Source: Verrucomicrobiia bacterium (GTDB taxonomy: Bacteria > Verrucomicrobiota > Verrucomicrobiia > Limisphaerales > UBA11358). From it: 63,767 nucleotides of DNA. The notes under the pieces are model-generated. The model did no database searches. It saw only the letters and a list, made by a program, of their open reading frames with translations, and was not told the DNA's origin. The translations under genes and the position numbers were made by a program. Numbering within the stretch: the stretch's first letter is position 1; each line of letters begins with the position of its first letter. The DNA lies in assembly GCA_025451535.1 (NCBI GenBank), contig JANWKE010000129.1, forward strand, positions 1 to 63,767. The letters are read 5' to 3'. Shown here piece after piece: positions 18,391 to 25,953 of this stretch.

Positions 18391-19029
18391 ATGGGATGGT
18401 TTCGAAGACTCGTTAGATGTCCACGCCGGGAAGCGGTGGCGGGCCTTGTTTTCCTTGCCTTCTTTGCAGTTCAAGCCCGTGCGCAACTCGGTACCCCGCC
18501 GATTATCCTGGTCCAACCGTCGAGTGTCAGCGTCTCCCCGGGAGAAACTGCCATTATTTCAGCCACGGTGGCCCCCAGCCTTACGCCTCAGAATTTTCAC
18601 TGGTTTTTCAACGGTCAGCCGGTTGTGACCAATGCGGACATCACGGTCAGCAACACGATTAATCTCGCTCTCGATATCATCAATGTGTTGGTCGTTAACA
18701 ACGCCAATTCCAACAATGCGGGCATTTATTCGTTGCGGATCACCAATGGAGTTGGCTCCGCCGTGAGTTCCAACGCCACCTTGACTGTCCAGTCCCTGAC
18801 GATTACCAACCCGATCTATTTCATCAGCTCGGGGATCGGGTTGAATGTCAATGGGTTTCAAATCCAGTTATCCGGGCCAATCGGGTCCAACTTTGTTATT
18901 CAAGCCTCGGCCGACCTGAAAAATTGGGTTTCTATTTCCACCAATCCTGCGCCCACCGGCATCGTTTCTTACGTGGATACCTCTGCGAAAACCAACGCAG
19001 TTCGATTTTATCGTGCGTTCATACCATAA
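18391..19029 (+). CDS. Secreted Ig-like domain protein with verrucomicrobial C-terminal domain
   Basis: A signal peptide (about residues 15-31) precedes one Ig-like domain, recognisable by PPIILVQPSSVSVSPGE, FHWFFNGQPV and NNAGIYSLRITNGVGS. The C-terminal 70 residues (IQLSGPIGSNFVIQASADL, NWVSISTNP, RFYRAFIP) match a domain repeatedly found at the end of secreted Verrucomicrobiota proteins. It starts 36 bp after the TonB receptor and could be co-transcribed. It probably sits in the periplasm or on the cell surface. No enzyme motif is present. Confidence 0.8.
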   Translation: MGWFRRLVRCPRREAVAGLVFLAFFAVQARAQLGTPPIILVQPSSVSVSPGETAIISATVAPSLTPQNFHWFFNGQPVVTNADITVSNTINLALDIINVLVVNNANSNNAGIYSLRITNGVGSAVSSNATLTVQSLTITNPIYFISSGIGLNVNGFQIQLSGPIGSNFVIQASADLKNWVSISTNPAPTGIVSYVDTSAKTNAVRFYRAFIP

Positions 19030-19524
19030 TAACCTGTCTCCTGTTGCTGAATAATCCGCTGACCATTGCTCGTGAACAGAGCTGCCTTTTGAAGAAAACC
19101 ATTGAAAAAACAGGGCTTTTTAATTTGGCTCCAGAGGCAGGGCTCGGCACTGTTATCACTCAAATTTGTTGAGTTTTCAGGGCCTGTTTACAACGACTTG
19201 CTCTGTATTTTGAGTTTCCAGGATTGGATTTGGTAATCGCTTACTCGAATGGACTCTCGCTTCGTGCGCCGTGCGCTAGTTGTGCTGGTCCCCTGCCGAG
19301 CGTGATGACGCGCTAAGGATTTGGACAAGCACCATTGCCAGATCACCGGCGAGCCGATGGAATTCCTGACACTGGCGGACTGGACGTTGGCAGCATCAAA
19401 CATTCTGTGCTTCCGGGCCGGTTCGCTTCGACGTTGCGCGTGTGCGGATTTCATCGCGAAACGACTCAATGAGAAAATATTCGGCGCGTGGCGTTAAAAA
19501 TTTTCCGGACGATGACAAAAGCCG
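19030..19524. other. Intergenic stretch without a convincing gene
   Basis: No frame in this stretch shows a recognisable protein; short open frames exist on both strands but none resembles a family. It contains the weak terminator-like hairpin at 19158-19178. The remainder could be a decayed gene, but nothing supports a specific identity. Confidence 0.5.
19158..19178 (+). terminator. Weak terminator-like hairpin after the Ig-protein gene
   Basis: ACTCAA, a five-base loop and TTGAGT form a 6-bp stem followed by TTTTC. The stem is AT-rich and the T run short, so termination is only possible, not shown. Confidence 0.25.
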
Positions 19525-20397
19525 TTATGCCCCATCCAAAACCGGAGCAATTGCTTTCTTCTGCCGACGGGGCTTCACCAGATGACCGTCCAGACAGGAA
19601 GCGTTTGACCCATTGCGGAAAGGTTCCCATTGCGGTTCATTCTCAAAAATCCAGCGATAATAATCCACTTCCTGAAGCCGGCTTGCGGCCGCTTCGTCCA
19701 GCACCACCGTGCAATGCGGGTGGAATTGCAGCGCCGTCGCCGATATCATGCTCGTCATCGGGCCTTCAATCGCCCGGGCGACTATGTCCGCCTTGTCTCC
19801 ACCGGTGGCCAGGAGGAGGCAGTGGCGCGCGTCGACAATCGTCCCCACGCCCATGGTGATGGCACGGCGCGGCATCTCGTAGGGTGGCGTGAACAGCGCC
19901 TCGTTCTGGGCGCGGGTCACGGGCGAGAGCACCTTGATTCGCGTGCGCGAACACAACGACGAAACCGGCTCGTTGAAACCCAGGTGGCCTGCCAGTCCAA
20001 TGCCAAGTAATTGCAGGTCAATTCCGCCGCAGTGCGCAATCACCCGTTCGTAACGCTCGCATTCGGCTTCGATGTCGGCGGCGGCACCGTCCGGCAGATG
20101 CGTGTTGCGTAAGTCCACGTTCACGTTCAGGAACAAATTGTGGTTCATGTAATGCCGATAGGAATTACGATGGCTGCCAGGCAGTCCGACGTATTCATCC
20201 AGGTTGAAAGTGTGGCAGCCTGAAAAATCCAAACCTTGTTCGCGATGCATTTGGACCAGGCGCGCATAGACCGATTCCATCGTGCGTCCCGTGGCCAGCC
20301 CGATCACCAGTCGCGGATTGTCCCGCAGTTTCCTGGCAATGACCCGCGCGACCAGGTCGGTGGCGGTCTCCGCATTTGGTCGAATGACGACTTCCAT
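19525..20397 (-). CDS. nagB: Glucosamine-6-phosphate deaminase
   Basis: The enzyme converts glucosamine-6-phosphate to fructose-6-phosphate and ammonia, bringing amino sugars into glycolysis. Diagnostic blocks are VIGLATGRTMESVY, FNLDEYVGLP (the Asp-Glu-Tyr pocket), LGIGLAGHLGFNEP, SRTRIKVLSPVTR and TMGVGTIVDAR. His138 and Glu143 of the catalytic set are present. The position occupied by Asp in E. coli NagB (NDGH) and often Asn in Gram-positive forms is Ala136 here. About 30 basic residues at the C-terminus are extra. It is divergent from the sugar porter and hexosaminidase genes, giving an amino-sugar catabolic locus. Confidence 0.92.
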   Translation of the reverse strand: MEVVIRPNAETATDLVARVIARKLRDNPRLVIGLATGRTMESVYARLVQMHREQGLDFSGCHTFNLDEYVGLPGSHRNSYRHYMNHNLFLNVNVDLRNTHLPDGAAADIEAECERYERVIAHCGGIDLQLLGIGLAGHLGFNEPVSSLCSRTRIKVLSPVTRAQNEALFTPPYEMPRRAITMGVGTIVDARHCLLLATGGDKADIVARAIEGPMTSMISATALQFHPHCTVVLDEAAASRLQEVDYYRWIFENEPQWEPFRNGSNASCLDGHLVKPRRQKKAIAPVLDGA

Positions 20398-20480
20398 AAA
20401 TTTAGCCTGCTAAAGCGATCCCGGCCTCGTTTCAAAAGGTCGCTGTGCAGATTAAATTTTATCCAATCGGCTCAAGGCAA

Positions 20481-20502
20481 CAACCCCCTGAATTGGGGGT
20501 TG
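20481..20502. promoter_or_regulatory. Perfect 8-bp inverted repeat between nagB and the sugar porter
   Basis: CAACCCCC-TGAATT-GGGGGTTG is a perfect palindrome with a six-base loop. It sits between the divergent nagB and transporter transcription units and has no following T run on either strand. It is a candidate operator for an amino-sugar regulator; no regulator gene is nearby, so this is inferred. Confidence 0.4.
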
Positions 20503-20553
20503 AACCGGCGGGGCTTCCTGTGAAAAATTATGTTCCGTCGCATGGCCAACACG

Positions 20554-20715
20554 ATGAACCCTTATTATGATTTTGTCCCCTGCTTCGCCCGACTCGTCGA
20601 AACGGGTAAGTCGCTGCCTTGGGGCGGCATTCGTCCACACAACAAATCCGGGCGCCGTCTTAAAATTGGCGCGTTAACAACAGCCAATCTCAAAACCACG
20701 GTTTCAAAAAAATGA
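20554..20715 (+). pseudogene. Possible N-terminal remnant of a PIG-L (LmbE)-type deacetylase gene
   Basis: A 53-residue frame begins MNPYYDFVPCFARLVETGK and continues SLPWGG. From memory, this resembles the N-terminal extension of PIG-L family deacetylases annotated in Verrucomicrobiota; this was not searched. The rest of such an enzyme, including its HPDD metal motif, is absent. The frame ends in unrelated Lys/Thr-rich sequence whose stop overlaps the transporter ATG. It may be a leader peptide or a gene stub. Its position in an amino-sugar locus would suit a deacetylase. Confidence 0.3.
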
Positions 20716-22490
20716 AAGAGAATCACGACGCCGCGAAGAATAGATACAATCGCTTTCTCCTGTTCGTCGCCGGACTGGGCGGGCTGCTGTACGGCGTGGA
20801 TGTCGGGATCATTTCCGGCGCGCTGCCGTATCTCGAAGCCACGTCTGGATTGAATGCCGGGCAACTGTCGTTCGTCGTTGCCGCCGTTTTGCTCGGCAGT
20901 GTGATTTCCACTTTGTTTGCCGGCCTGTTGTCGGACTGGATGGGCCGGAAAAAAATGATGTCGTTGAGCGGCATCCTGTTCGTCATCAGCATTCCGATCA
21001 TTGCCCTGGCGCATGGTTACCGGCCGCTTGTTATTGGCCGGTTGCTGCAGGGCATCAGCGCGGGATTGATCGGTGTCGTCATTCCGCTTTATCTCGCCGA
21101 ATGTTTGAGCGCATCGCATCGCGGCAAAGGCACCGGCATTTTCCAATGGCTGCTGACGCTGGGTATCGTCGCCGCCGCCGTCATCGGTCTGTATTTCAGC
21201 ATCCGGGTTGATGAGATTCAAAAACTCGGTGATGCCACCAACCTGTTTGCATTCAAGGATACCGCCTGGCGTGGCATTTTCTGGATCTCGTTGCCGCCGG
21301 GGATTTTATTTGTCGCCGGCAGTTTCCTGGTCGCCGAATCGCCGCGCTGGCTGTTCCGTCGCGGCAAGAAAGACGCCGCGCGCACCGCGCTTCTTCGTTC
21401 GCGCTCCAACGAACAGGCGGAAGTTGAATTGCGCGAAATGGAGGAAACGGCCGCTGCCGAAAAAGCCAGGACTTCGTCGGGCGAAAAAACCAAAGAATCT
21501 CTGGTGCGCCGCAAGTACGTCATTCCTTTTGTGCTGGCCTGCATTATTCTCGCCTGCAATCAGGCTACCGGCGTCAATTCCGTCATCGCTTACAATGCGA
21601 CGATTCTGATTCAGGCCGGCTTGAGCGATTTTTGGGCGCACCTCGGCTACGTCTTCTTTACCATGGTCAATTTTTTGTTCACCTACATCGCCGTTGCCTT
21701 GGTGGACCGCAAAGGCCGGAAATTCTTACTCTCGCTTGGGACCGCCGGCGTGATAGTTTCCATGATTTGCGTCGGATTGCTGTTTCATAAAACCGAATCG
21801 CAGCGCGTGGATGCAAAAGATGCCGTGCAGGCGATGGTTTCGACAAATCAAACGCTCACGCTGGCGTTTAATCAAAGCACCGCCGCCAGACTCCTGCCCG
21901 AACGGTCCGCAAGCGCTGCAACGCCATTGTCGCTGGTCATTATTTATTCCTACGGCGATTTCCCGGCAGCGGTTCCTCCGGTGCGTTCCGAAGACGCGAC
22001 GGCAAAGCCGATCGAAATTTCACGCGACAGTTGTCTGCCGGCCAACAATGTCATCGCTTTTTTCAAGAAGCCATTCGCCAATCTGGCTGCGGCACGCGTT
22101 GCGCCGCTGAAAATCAACGCCGCATTGATCACGCCGGTGCCCGGTCGGGAGAACGGCTGGCTCACGGCCATTTGCCTGTTCAGTTTCATGGCATTTTTCG
22201 CCGTCGGGCCGGGCGTCTGCGTCTGGCTGGCGCTCTCCGAACTGATGCCCACACGCATCCGGTCTAATGGCATGAGCATCGCACTCGTCATCAACCAGGC
22301 CGTTTCGACAACCATCGCCGCCATTTTCCTGCCCACGGTCGGCAAATACGGCTACTCAACCATGTTTTTTGCGTTTGCCGGCTGCACGATCGTTTATTTC
22401 ATCACGGCAACCTTCTTCCTGCCGGAAACCAAGGGAAAAACGCTGGAGGAAATCGAGGAACATTTTGAAGGCGCGAAGAAGCCGGAATAA
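20712..22490 (+). CDS. MFS sugar porter with a large extra loop
   Basis: The protein has the sugar porter signatures: GGLLYGVDVGIISGALPYL in helix 1, LSDWMGRKKMM after helix 2, GRLLQGISAG, the PRWLFRRGKK of the central loop, QATGVNSVIAYNA, and the C-terminal PETKGKTLEEIEEHF. It would take up a sugar with protons across the inner membrane. Its 592 residues exceed the usual 450-480 because about 110 residues are inserted between helices 9 and 10 (about residues 365-476). This is a polar, probably periplasmic stretch. It lies 26 bp upstream of the hexosaminidase, so transport of GlcNAc or chitobiose is likely but inferred. Confidence 0.92.
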   Translation: MKENHDAAKNRYNRFLLFVAGLGGLLYGVDVGIISGALPYLEATSGLNAGQLSFVVAAVLLGSVISTLFAGLLSDWMGRKKMMSLSGILFVISIPIIALAHGYRPLVIGRLLQGISAGLIGVVIPLYLAECLSASHRGKGTGIFQWLLTLGIVAAAVIGLYFSIRVDEIQKLGDATNLFAFKDTAWRGIFWISLPPGILFVAGSFLVAESPRWLFRRGKKDAARTALLRSRSNEQAEVELREMEETAAAEKARTSSGEKTKESLVRRKYVIPFVLACIILACNQATGVNSVIAYNATILIQAGLSDFWAHLGYVFFTMVNFLFTYIAVALVDRKGRKFLLSLGTAGVIVSMICVGLLFHKTESQRVDAKDAVQAMVSTNQTLTLAFNQSTAARLLPERSASAATPLSLVIIYSYGDFPAAVPPVRSEDATAKPIEISRDSCLPANNVIAFFKKPFANLAAARVAPLKINAALITPVPGRENGWLTAICLFSFMAFFAVGPGVCVWLALSELMPTRIRSNGMSIALVINQAVSTTIAAIFLPTVGKYGYSTMFFAFAGCTIVYFITATFFLPETKGKTLEEIEEHFEGAKKPE

Positions 22491-22516
22491 CCAGCCGCAA
22501 TATCCATAACCAGAAC

Positions 22517-24175
22517 ATGAAAATAAAATCGTTCTTCATAGCTGCTTTCCTTTGCCTGACGGTGGCAACCGTTCCTGCCGCCGGCACCAACACCCTGGCC
22601 CTGATTCCGTGGCCGCAAAAGCTGACCATCGGGGCTGGTGTCTTCAAGCTCACACCAGACACACACGTCTATGTGGATTTGGCTTCGCGTGAAACCGGAA
22701 ACTGTTTATCGGCGCGGTTGCGTCCCTCCACCGGTTATTCACTCGCCACCCGCACGCAGGTCTTTTCCAGCAAAGCCGTCAAAGGCTGTATTCTGTTGAC
22801 GACCAGGGATGCCAGCACGAATTTGGGCGCGGAAGGATATGACCTTGTCGTCACACCTGGCTCGGTTGTGATTCGAGCGCCGACGCAGGCTGGCCTGTTT
22901 TACGGCGTGCAGACCTTGTTCCAATTATTGCCGCCTGAAATTTTTTCTTCCAACGTGGTTCGGGGCGTCGATTGGCAGATGCCGTGTGTTCAGATTCAAG
23001 ACTGGCCGCGCTTCAAATGGCGTGGACTGATGCTGGACGTAAGCCGCCACTTTTTCAACAAATCCGAAGTGGAAACCGTTCTCGACGCCATGGCGTTGCA
23101 CAAATTGAACGTCTTTCACTGGCATTTGACCGACGATCAAGGCTGGCGAATTGAAATCAAAAAATACCCGAGGCTCACGAGAATCGGCGCTTGGCGGCCC
23201 AGTGTTGGTTTTGGTTTCGCGCCAAACTCCACTACGGCCTATCGCCCGGACGGAGATTATGGTGGTTTTTACACGCCGGCGGACATACACGAAGTGGTGA
23301 AATACGCGGCGGCGCGGCACATCACCGTTGTTCCCGAGATCGAAATGCCAGGCCATTCGACGGCCGCGCTGGAAGCGTATCCACAATTCAGCTGCACCGG
23401 CGGACCATTCGCCATGCCGCTCACCGGCGGGATTTTCAACGGCATCTACAACCCGGCCAATGAAGAAACTTTCAAATTTCTGGATGACGTACTGACCGAG
23501 GTGTTCCAACTCTTCCCGGACAAGTACATTCACCTCGGTGGCGATGAAGTGCCCAAGGAAACCTGGAAGAACAGTCCAGCCTGTCAGGCGCTCATGAAAC
23601 AGGAGGGACTGACAAATGAGGATCAGTTGCAGGGCTGGTTCATGCGGCGCATGGAAAAATTTGTCAGCGCTCACGGGCGCACGATGATTGGCTGGAGCGA
23701 AATTCTGCAAGGCGGACTTGCGAGTAATGCCGTCGTTATGGATTGGATCGGCGGTGCGAAGGAAGCGGCCAGCGCCGGTCATGACGTTGTGATGTCGCCA
23801 ACGGCTTGTTGTTATCTCGACTTTTACCAGTCCACCCATCGCGCCACCGAACCGAGGGCTGCCACCTGGGGAGGAGCCCTGACGCTGCGCAAGGTCTATT
23901 CCTTCGACCCGATGCCTGCGAATCTGCCGTCGCAACTGCAATCGCACATTCTCGGCACGCAAGGCAATTTGTGGACCGAATGGGTTCCGAATCTGGAACA
24001 CGCCGAATACATGATCTTCCCCCGTGAGTGTGCCATCGCTGAAATCACGTGGTCTTCGGAGTCATCGCACAACTGGGGCGATTTCATGCGTCGCCTGCAA
24101 ATTCACGTGCAGCGGCTGGACGAACTCGGAATCAATTACCGACGCGCTTCCCGTCAAACCTTGGAGCCAAACTAG
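22517..24175 (+). CDS. Secreted beta-N-acetylhexosaminidase, glycoside hydrolase family 20
   Basis: A signal peptide (MKIKSFFIAAFLCLTVATV) precedes the GH20b domain (LIPWPQKLTIGAGVF) and the catalytic TIM barrel. The barrel shows FKWRGLMLDVSRHFF, LHKLNVFHWHLTDDQGWRIE, VPEIEMPGHS and the catalytic Asp-Glu pair in HLGGDEVPKETW (near residues 342-343). The enzyme removes terminal GlcNAc or GalNAc residues through substrate-assisted catalysis, in the periplasm or outside. With the porter upstream and NagB it completes most of a chitooligosaccharide pathway. GlcNAc kinase and deacetylase steps are not seen here. Confidence 0.95.
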   Translation: MKIKSFFIAAFLCLTVATVPAAGTNTLALIPWPQKLTIGAGVFKLTPDTHVYVDLASRETGNCLSARLRPSTGYSLATRTQVFSSKAVKGCILLTTRDASTNLGAEGYDLVVTPGSVVIRAPTQAGLFYGVQTLFQLLPPEIFSSNVVRGVDWQMPCVQIQDWPRFKWRGLMLDVSRHFFNKSEVETVLDAMALHKLNVFHWHLTDDQGWRIEIKKYPRLTRIGAWRPSVGFGFAPNSTTAYRPDGDYGGFYTPADIHEVVKYAAARHITVVPEIEMPGHSTAALEAYPQFSCTGGPFAMPLTGGIFNGIYNPANEETFKFLDDVLTEVFQLFPDKYIHLGGDEVPKETWKNSPACQALMKQEGLTNEDQLQGWFMRRMEKFVSAHGRTMIGWSEILQGGLASNAVVMDWIGGAKEAASAGHDVVMSPTACCYLDFYQSTHRATEPRAATWGGALTLRKVYSFDPMPANLPSQLQSHILGTQGNLWTEWVPNLEHAEYMIFPRECAIAEITWSSESSHNWGDFMRRLQIHVQRLDELGINYRRASRQTLEPN

Positions 24176-24230
24176 GGCAAAGGTCGGTTTTCAACCAACG
24201 CCTAAAAACTATAAAATCTACGTAAATCGT

Positions 24231-24253
24231 TGGAGGCGAGGGTCGGAATCGAA
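24231..24253 (-). other. Putative attachment site: tRNA 3'-end-like sequence
   Basis: Read on the minus strand, the sequence is T-loop TTCGATT, then CCGAC, CCTCGCC, T, CCA. This is exactly the spacing of T-loop, 3' T-stem strand, 3' acceptor strand, discriminator and CCA of a tRNA. The 5' T-stem partner (should be GTCGG) and D arm are missing upstream, so no intact tRNA can be folded. A tRNA 3' fragment pointing away from an island is the classic trace left by a tRNA-targeting integrase. On this reading the island lies to the right. Confidence 0.4.
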
Positions 24254-24433
24254 CAGGAATTCTGGCTTTTCCAAAAACCCATTACTCCGCTACTACCACC
24301 TCACCACCAGAGGCGTACCGCCTCATAACTAACGAACGCCAATAGAATCAGGCATTCTTGCGTCTGAGTCAAGCACTCGACATTACACACCCAATACCAA
24401 TCAAATACTCATCAATTACTCACTCACTACCCG

Positions 24434-24457
24434 TTCACTGGCACTTTCACTGGCACT
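24434..24457. repeat. Perfect 12-bp tandem duplication
   Basis: TTCACTGGCACT occurs twice in direct succession. No function is evident. Confidence 0.7.
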
Positions 24458-24537
24458 GAAACTGTCCTGGAAACAGGAATGGAAGCATTTTCGCTGTGCG
24501 CTTGCCTTCACTTTGCGGCGAACTAAACTTCGCGCCC

Positions 24538-25035
24538 ATGTTGAATTTGAACACGCTCAACCCGCAGCAGCGCCAAGCGGCAGAGACCGTCAAGGGTCCG
24601 GTGCTTATTCTTGCGGGCGCGGGCACGGGCAAGACGCGTGTCATCACATTCCGCATCGCGCACATGGTCGCGCGCGGCATTTCCTCGGCAAACATCCTCG
24701 GCGTCACGTTCACGAACAAGGCCGCCGTGAAATGCAGGAGCGCGTGCGCAAACTTCTTCCCAGACCCAGGGTGCCAGACGCCGAAGGCTCGGTCCCCCGT
24801 CCCACCATCTGCACATTTCATTCTTTGTGCGTGAGGATTTTGCGCCAGCACATCGAAAAACTCGGCTACAAACGCAACTTCGTCATATACGATGAATCCA
24901 AGTAGCTCGGTGCAATAAAAAAGATATTGAGCAGCATCTCCGCGAAAGGCGAGAAGACCGATCCCGGCGCCGTCCTGGCCATGTTGAGTAAATTCAAGAA
25001 CGGAGGCGAACGCACGGCGGTGTTCGGTGATGAGA
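24538..25035 (+). pseudogene. Decayed, truncated UvrD/PcrA-type helicase gene
   Basis: The first part reads [20 protein letters not shown] and [20 protein letters not shown], the Q motif and Walker A of superfamily 1A DNA helicases. One base is missing near 24727: the frame leaves VTFTNKAA and the expected [11 protein letters not shown] continues in the next frame. That frame carries the [13 protein letters not shown] motif until an in-frame TAG at 24903, where YDES(E/Q)QLGAIKKIL is expected. Homology continues through ISAKGEKTDPGAVLAMLSKF to about 25035 and then ends abruptly. Only the first quarter of the gene survives. It lies next to the presumed element boundary. Confidence 0.85.
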
Positions 25036-25079
25036 GCAACAGGTTGCAAAAACTAATCGCTGAAAAAAATCAATTTTTA

Positions 25080-25103
25080 TATACGAACCAGCGGTCGTAT
25101 AAT
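25080..25103 (+). promoter_or_regulatory. Candidate promoter with overlapping operator palindrome
   Basis: A perfect TATAAT (25098-25103) sits 26 bp before the ATG at 25130. It overlaps the right arm of the inverted repeat TATACGA...TCGTATA (25080-25101). A clear -35 box is not seen. The layout suggests repression by a dimeric regulator. Confidence 0.4.
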
Positions 25104-25129
25104 CACAGTTAAGCAAGAAAGGGCTTTCG

Positions 25130-25330
25130 ATGCCAATCTATCCTGAAATTCAAGCATTTGTTAAGAAGCGGCATGGTCGTGTAGTGAAGACTTGCCACAT
25201 TGCACATGTCAGGCGCGACCTCGGATATCCGATGAGACCAAGAAGAAACGATGGTTCGAGGAAGTATCCGTGTCCCGATGAGTTTCGACCTTGGATCGAA
25301 GAGGCATTTCGTCATTTGTATCCGCGATGA
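25130..25330 (+). CDS. Small conserved-looking hypothetical protein
   Basis: A 66-residue basic protein beginning MPIYPEIQAFVKKRHGRVVK, with a CHIAHVR segment and a KYPCPDEFRPWIEEAFRHL ending. The layout (YPEIQ.., KTC.IAHV, CP.E.RP.IE.A.RH) resembles a family of short uncharacterised proteins found on mobile elements, as far as I recall. It lies behind a well-formed -10 box with an operator-like palindrome. The function is unknown; nucleic-acid binding is possible from its charge. Confidence 0.55.
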   Translation: MPIYPEIQAFVKKRHGRVVKTCHIAHVRRDLGYPMRPRRNDGSRKYPCPDEFRPWIEEAFRHLYPR

Positions 25331-25387
25331 AGTAAACGCCTGACCAGTCGCTAGAGGCAGCGTTCGCGTATTGAAGGAAATCAACCA

Positions 25388-25942
25388 ATGAAAACAATAG
25401 CAAATTTCACCTGTTTCATCGCTATAGCAGCATTCGCTGCTGGCTGCGTTACACCACCACGTCAGTTGACGACTCCACAGGCCGCGACTCCACAGCCGAC
25501 AATTCCATTCGATGAGTCGGCGCTCCAGCCGTTCGCCGTAAAAGGCACGTCCAATATCACCGGCCAAGCTTTTCTGAAGACAGCCGGCGGTGAGGTTAGA
25601 TATGGAGCGGGTGATGACGTGTCACTTATTCCGGTGACGCCATACACGACCAAGAGGGTCGAAGCGTTCGTGGCTGCAAGTGATCCGATAGTCGCGGGCA
25701 TTTTGGTTCCACAGCATATCGACCTCCGGTTGCAGAAGTATATTCGCACGGTTGTTGCTGACGGGAGCGGCAATTTTGAGTTTCAGAATATTCCAGCGGG
25801 AGATTATTATATTGCGTGTCCTATTTTTTGGAGCGTGCCGAATCTCGATCTTGGTATCACTGACCAGACTGGTGGGGTCGCCCATACAAAGACGTATGTT
25901 GGCGACGGTGAAACCGTCAAGGTTGTAGTTACCTTGCAATGA
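25388..25942 (+). CDS. Lipoprotein with a carboxypeptidase-regulatory-like domain
   Basis: The N-terminus MKTIANFTCFIAIAAFAAGC is a lipoprotein signal with Cys at the lipobox end. A Thr/Pro/Gln-rich linker follows, then a beta-rich domain containing ITGQAFLKTAGGEVRYGAG and DGSGNFEFQNIPAGDYYI, the pattern of carboxypeptidase-regulatory-like (CarbopepD_reg) domains. It is probably anchored in the outer or inner membrane facing the periplasm. It follows the small gene at 25130 by 57 bp. No enzymatic motif is visible. Confidence 0.7.
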   Translation: MKTIANFTCFIAIAAFAAGCVTPPRQLTTPQAATPQPTIPFDESALQPFAVKGTSNITGQAFLKTAGGEVRYGAGDDVSLIPVTPYTTKRVEAFVAASDPIVAGILVPQHIDLRLQKYIRTVVADGSGNFEFQNIPAGDYYIACPIFWSVPNLDLGITDQTGGVAHTKTYVGDGETVKVVVTLQ

Positions 25943-25953
25943 GACCACGCCGC

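Larger units (their letters stand above)
24176..24537. other. Intergenic junction between chromosome and presumed mobile element
   Basis: No protein-coding frame is convincing. The stretch holds the tRNA 3'-end-like sequence at 24231-24253, a GAGGCG-TAC-CGCCTC hairpin at 24310-24324, AT-rich CAAT/ACTC-type simple repeats at about 24360-24430 and a perfect 12-bp tandem duplication at 24434-24457. This mixture is typical of an integration boundary. Confidence 0.5.

Noticed and set aside
19188-19497. A gene in the stretch between the Ig-protein gene and nagB
   Set aside because: Open frames occur on both strands but none resembles a protein family.
24231-24324. A complete tRNA gene on the minus strand
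   Set aside because: The 3' end is tRNA-like, but T-stem, D-stem and anticodon stem cannot all be paired in either a 75-nt or a 93-nt model; only an attachment-site fragment is supported.
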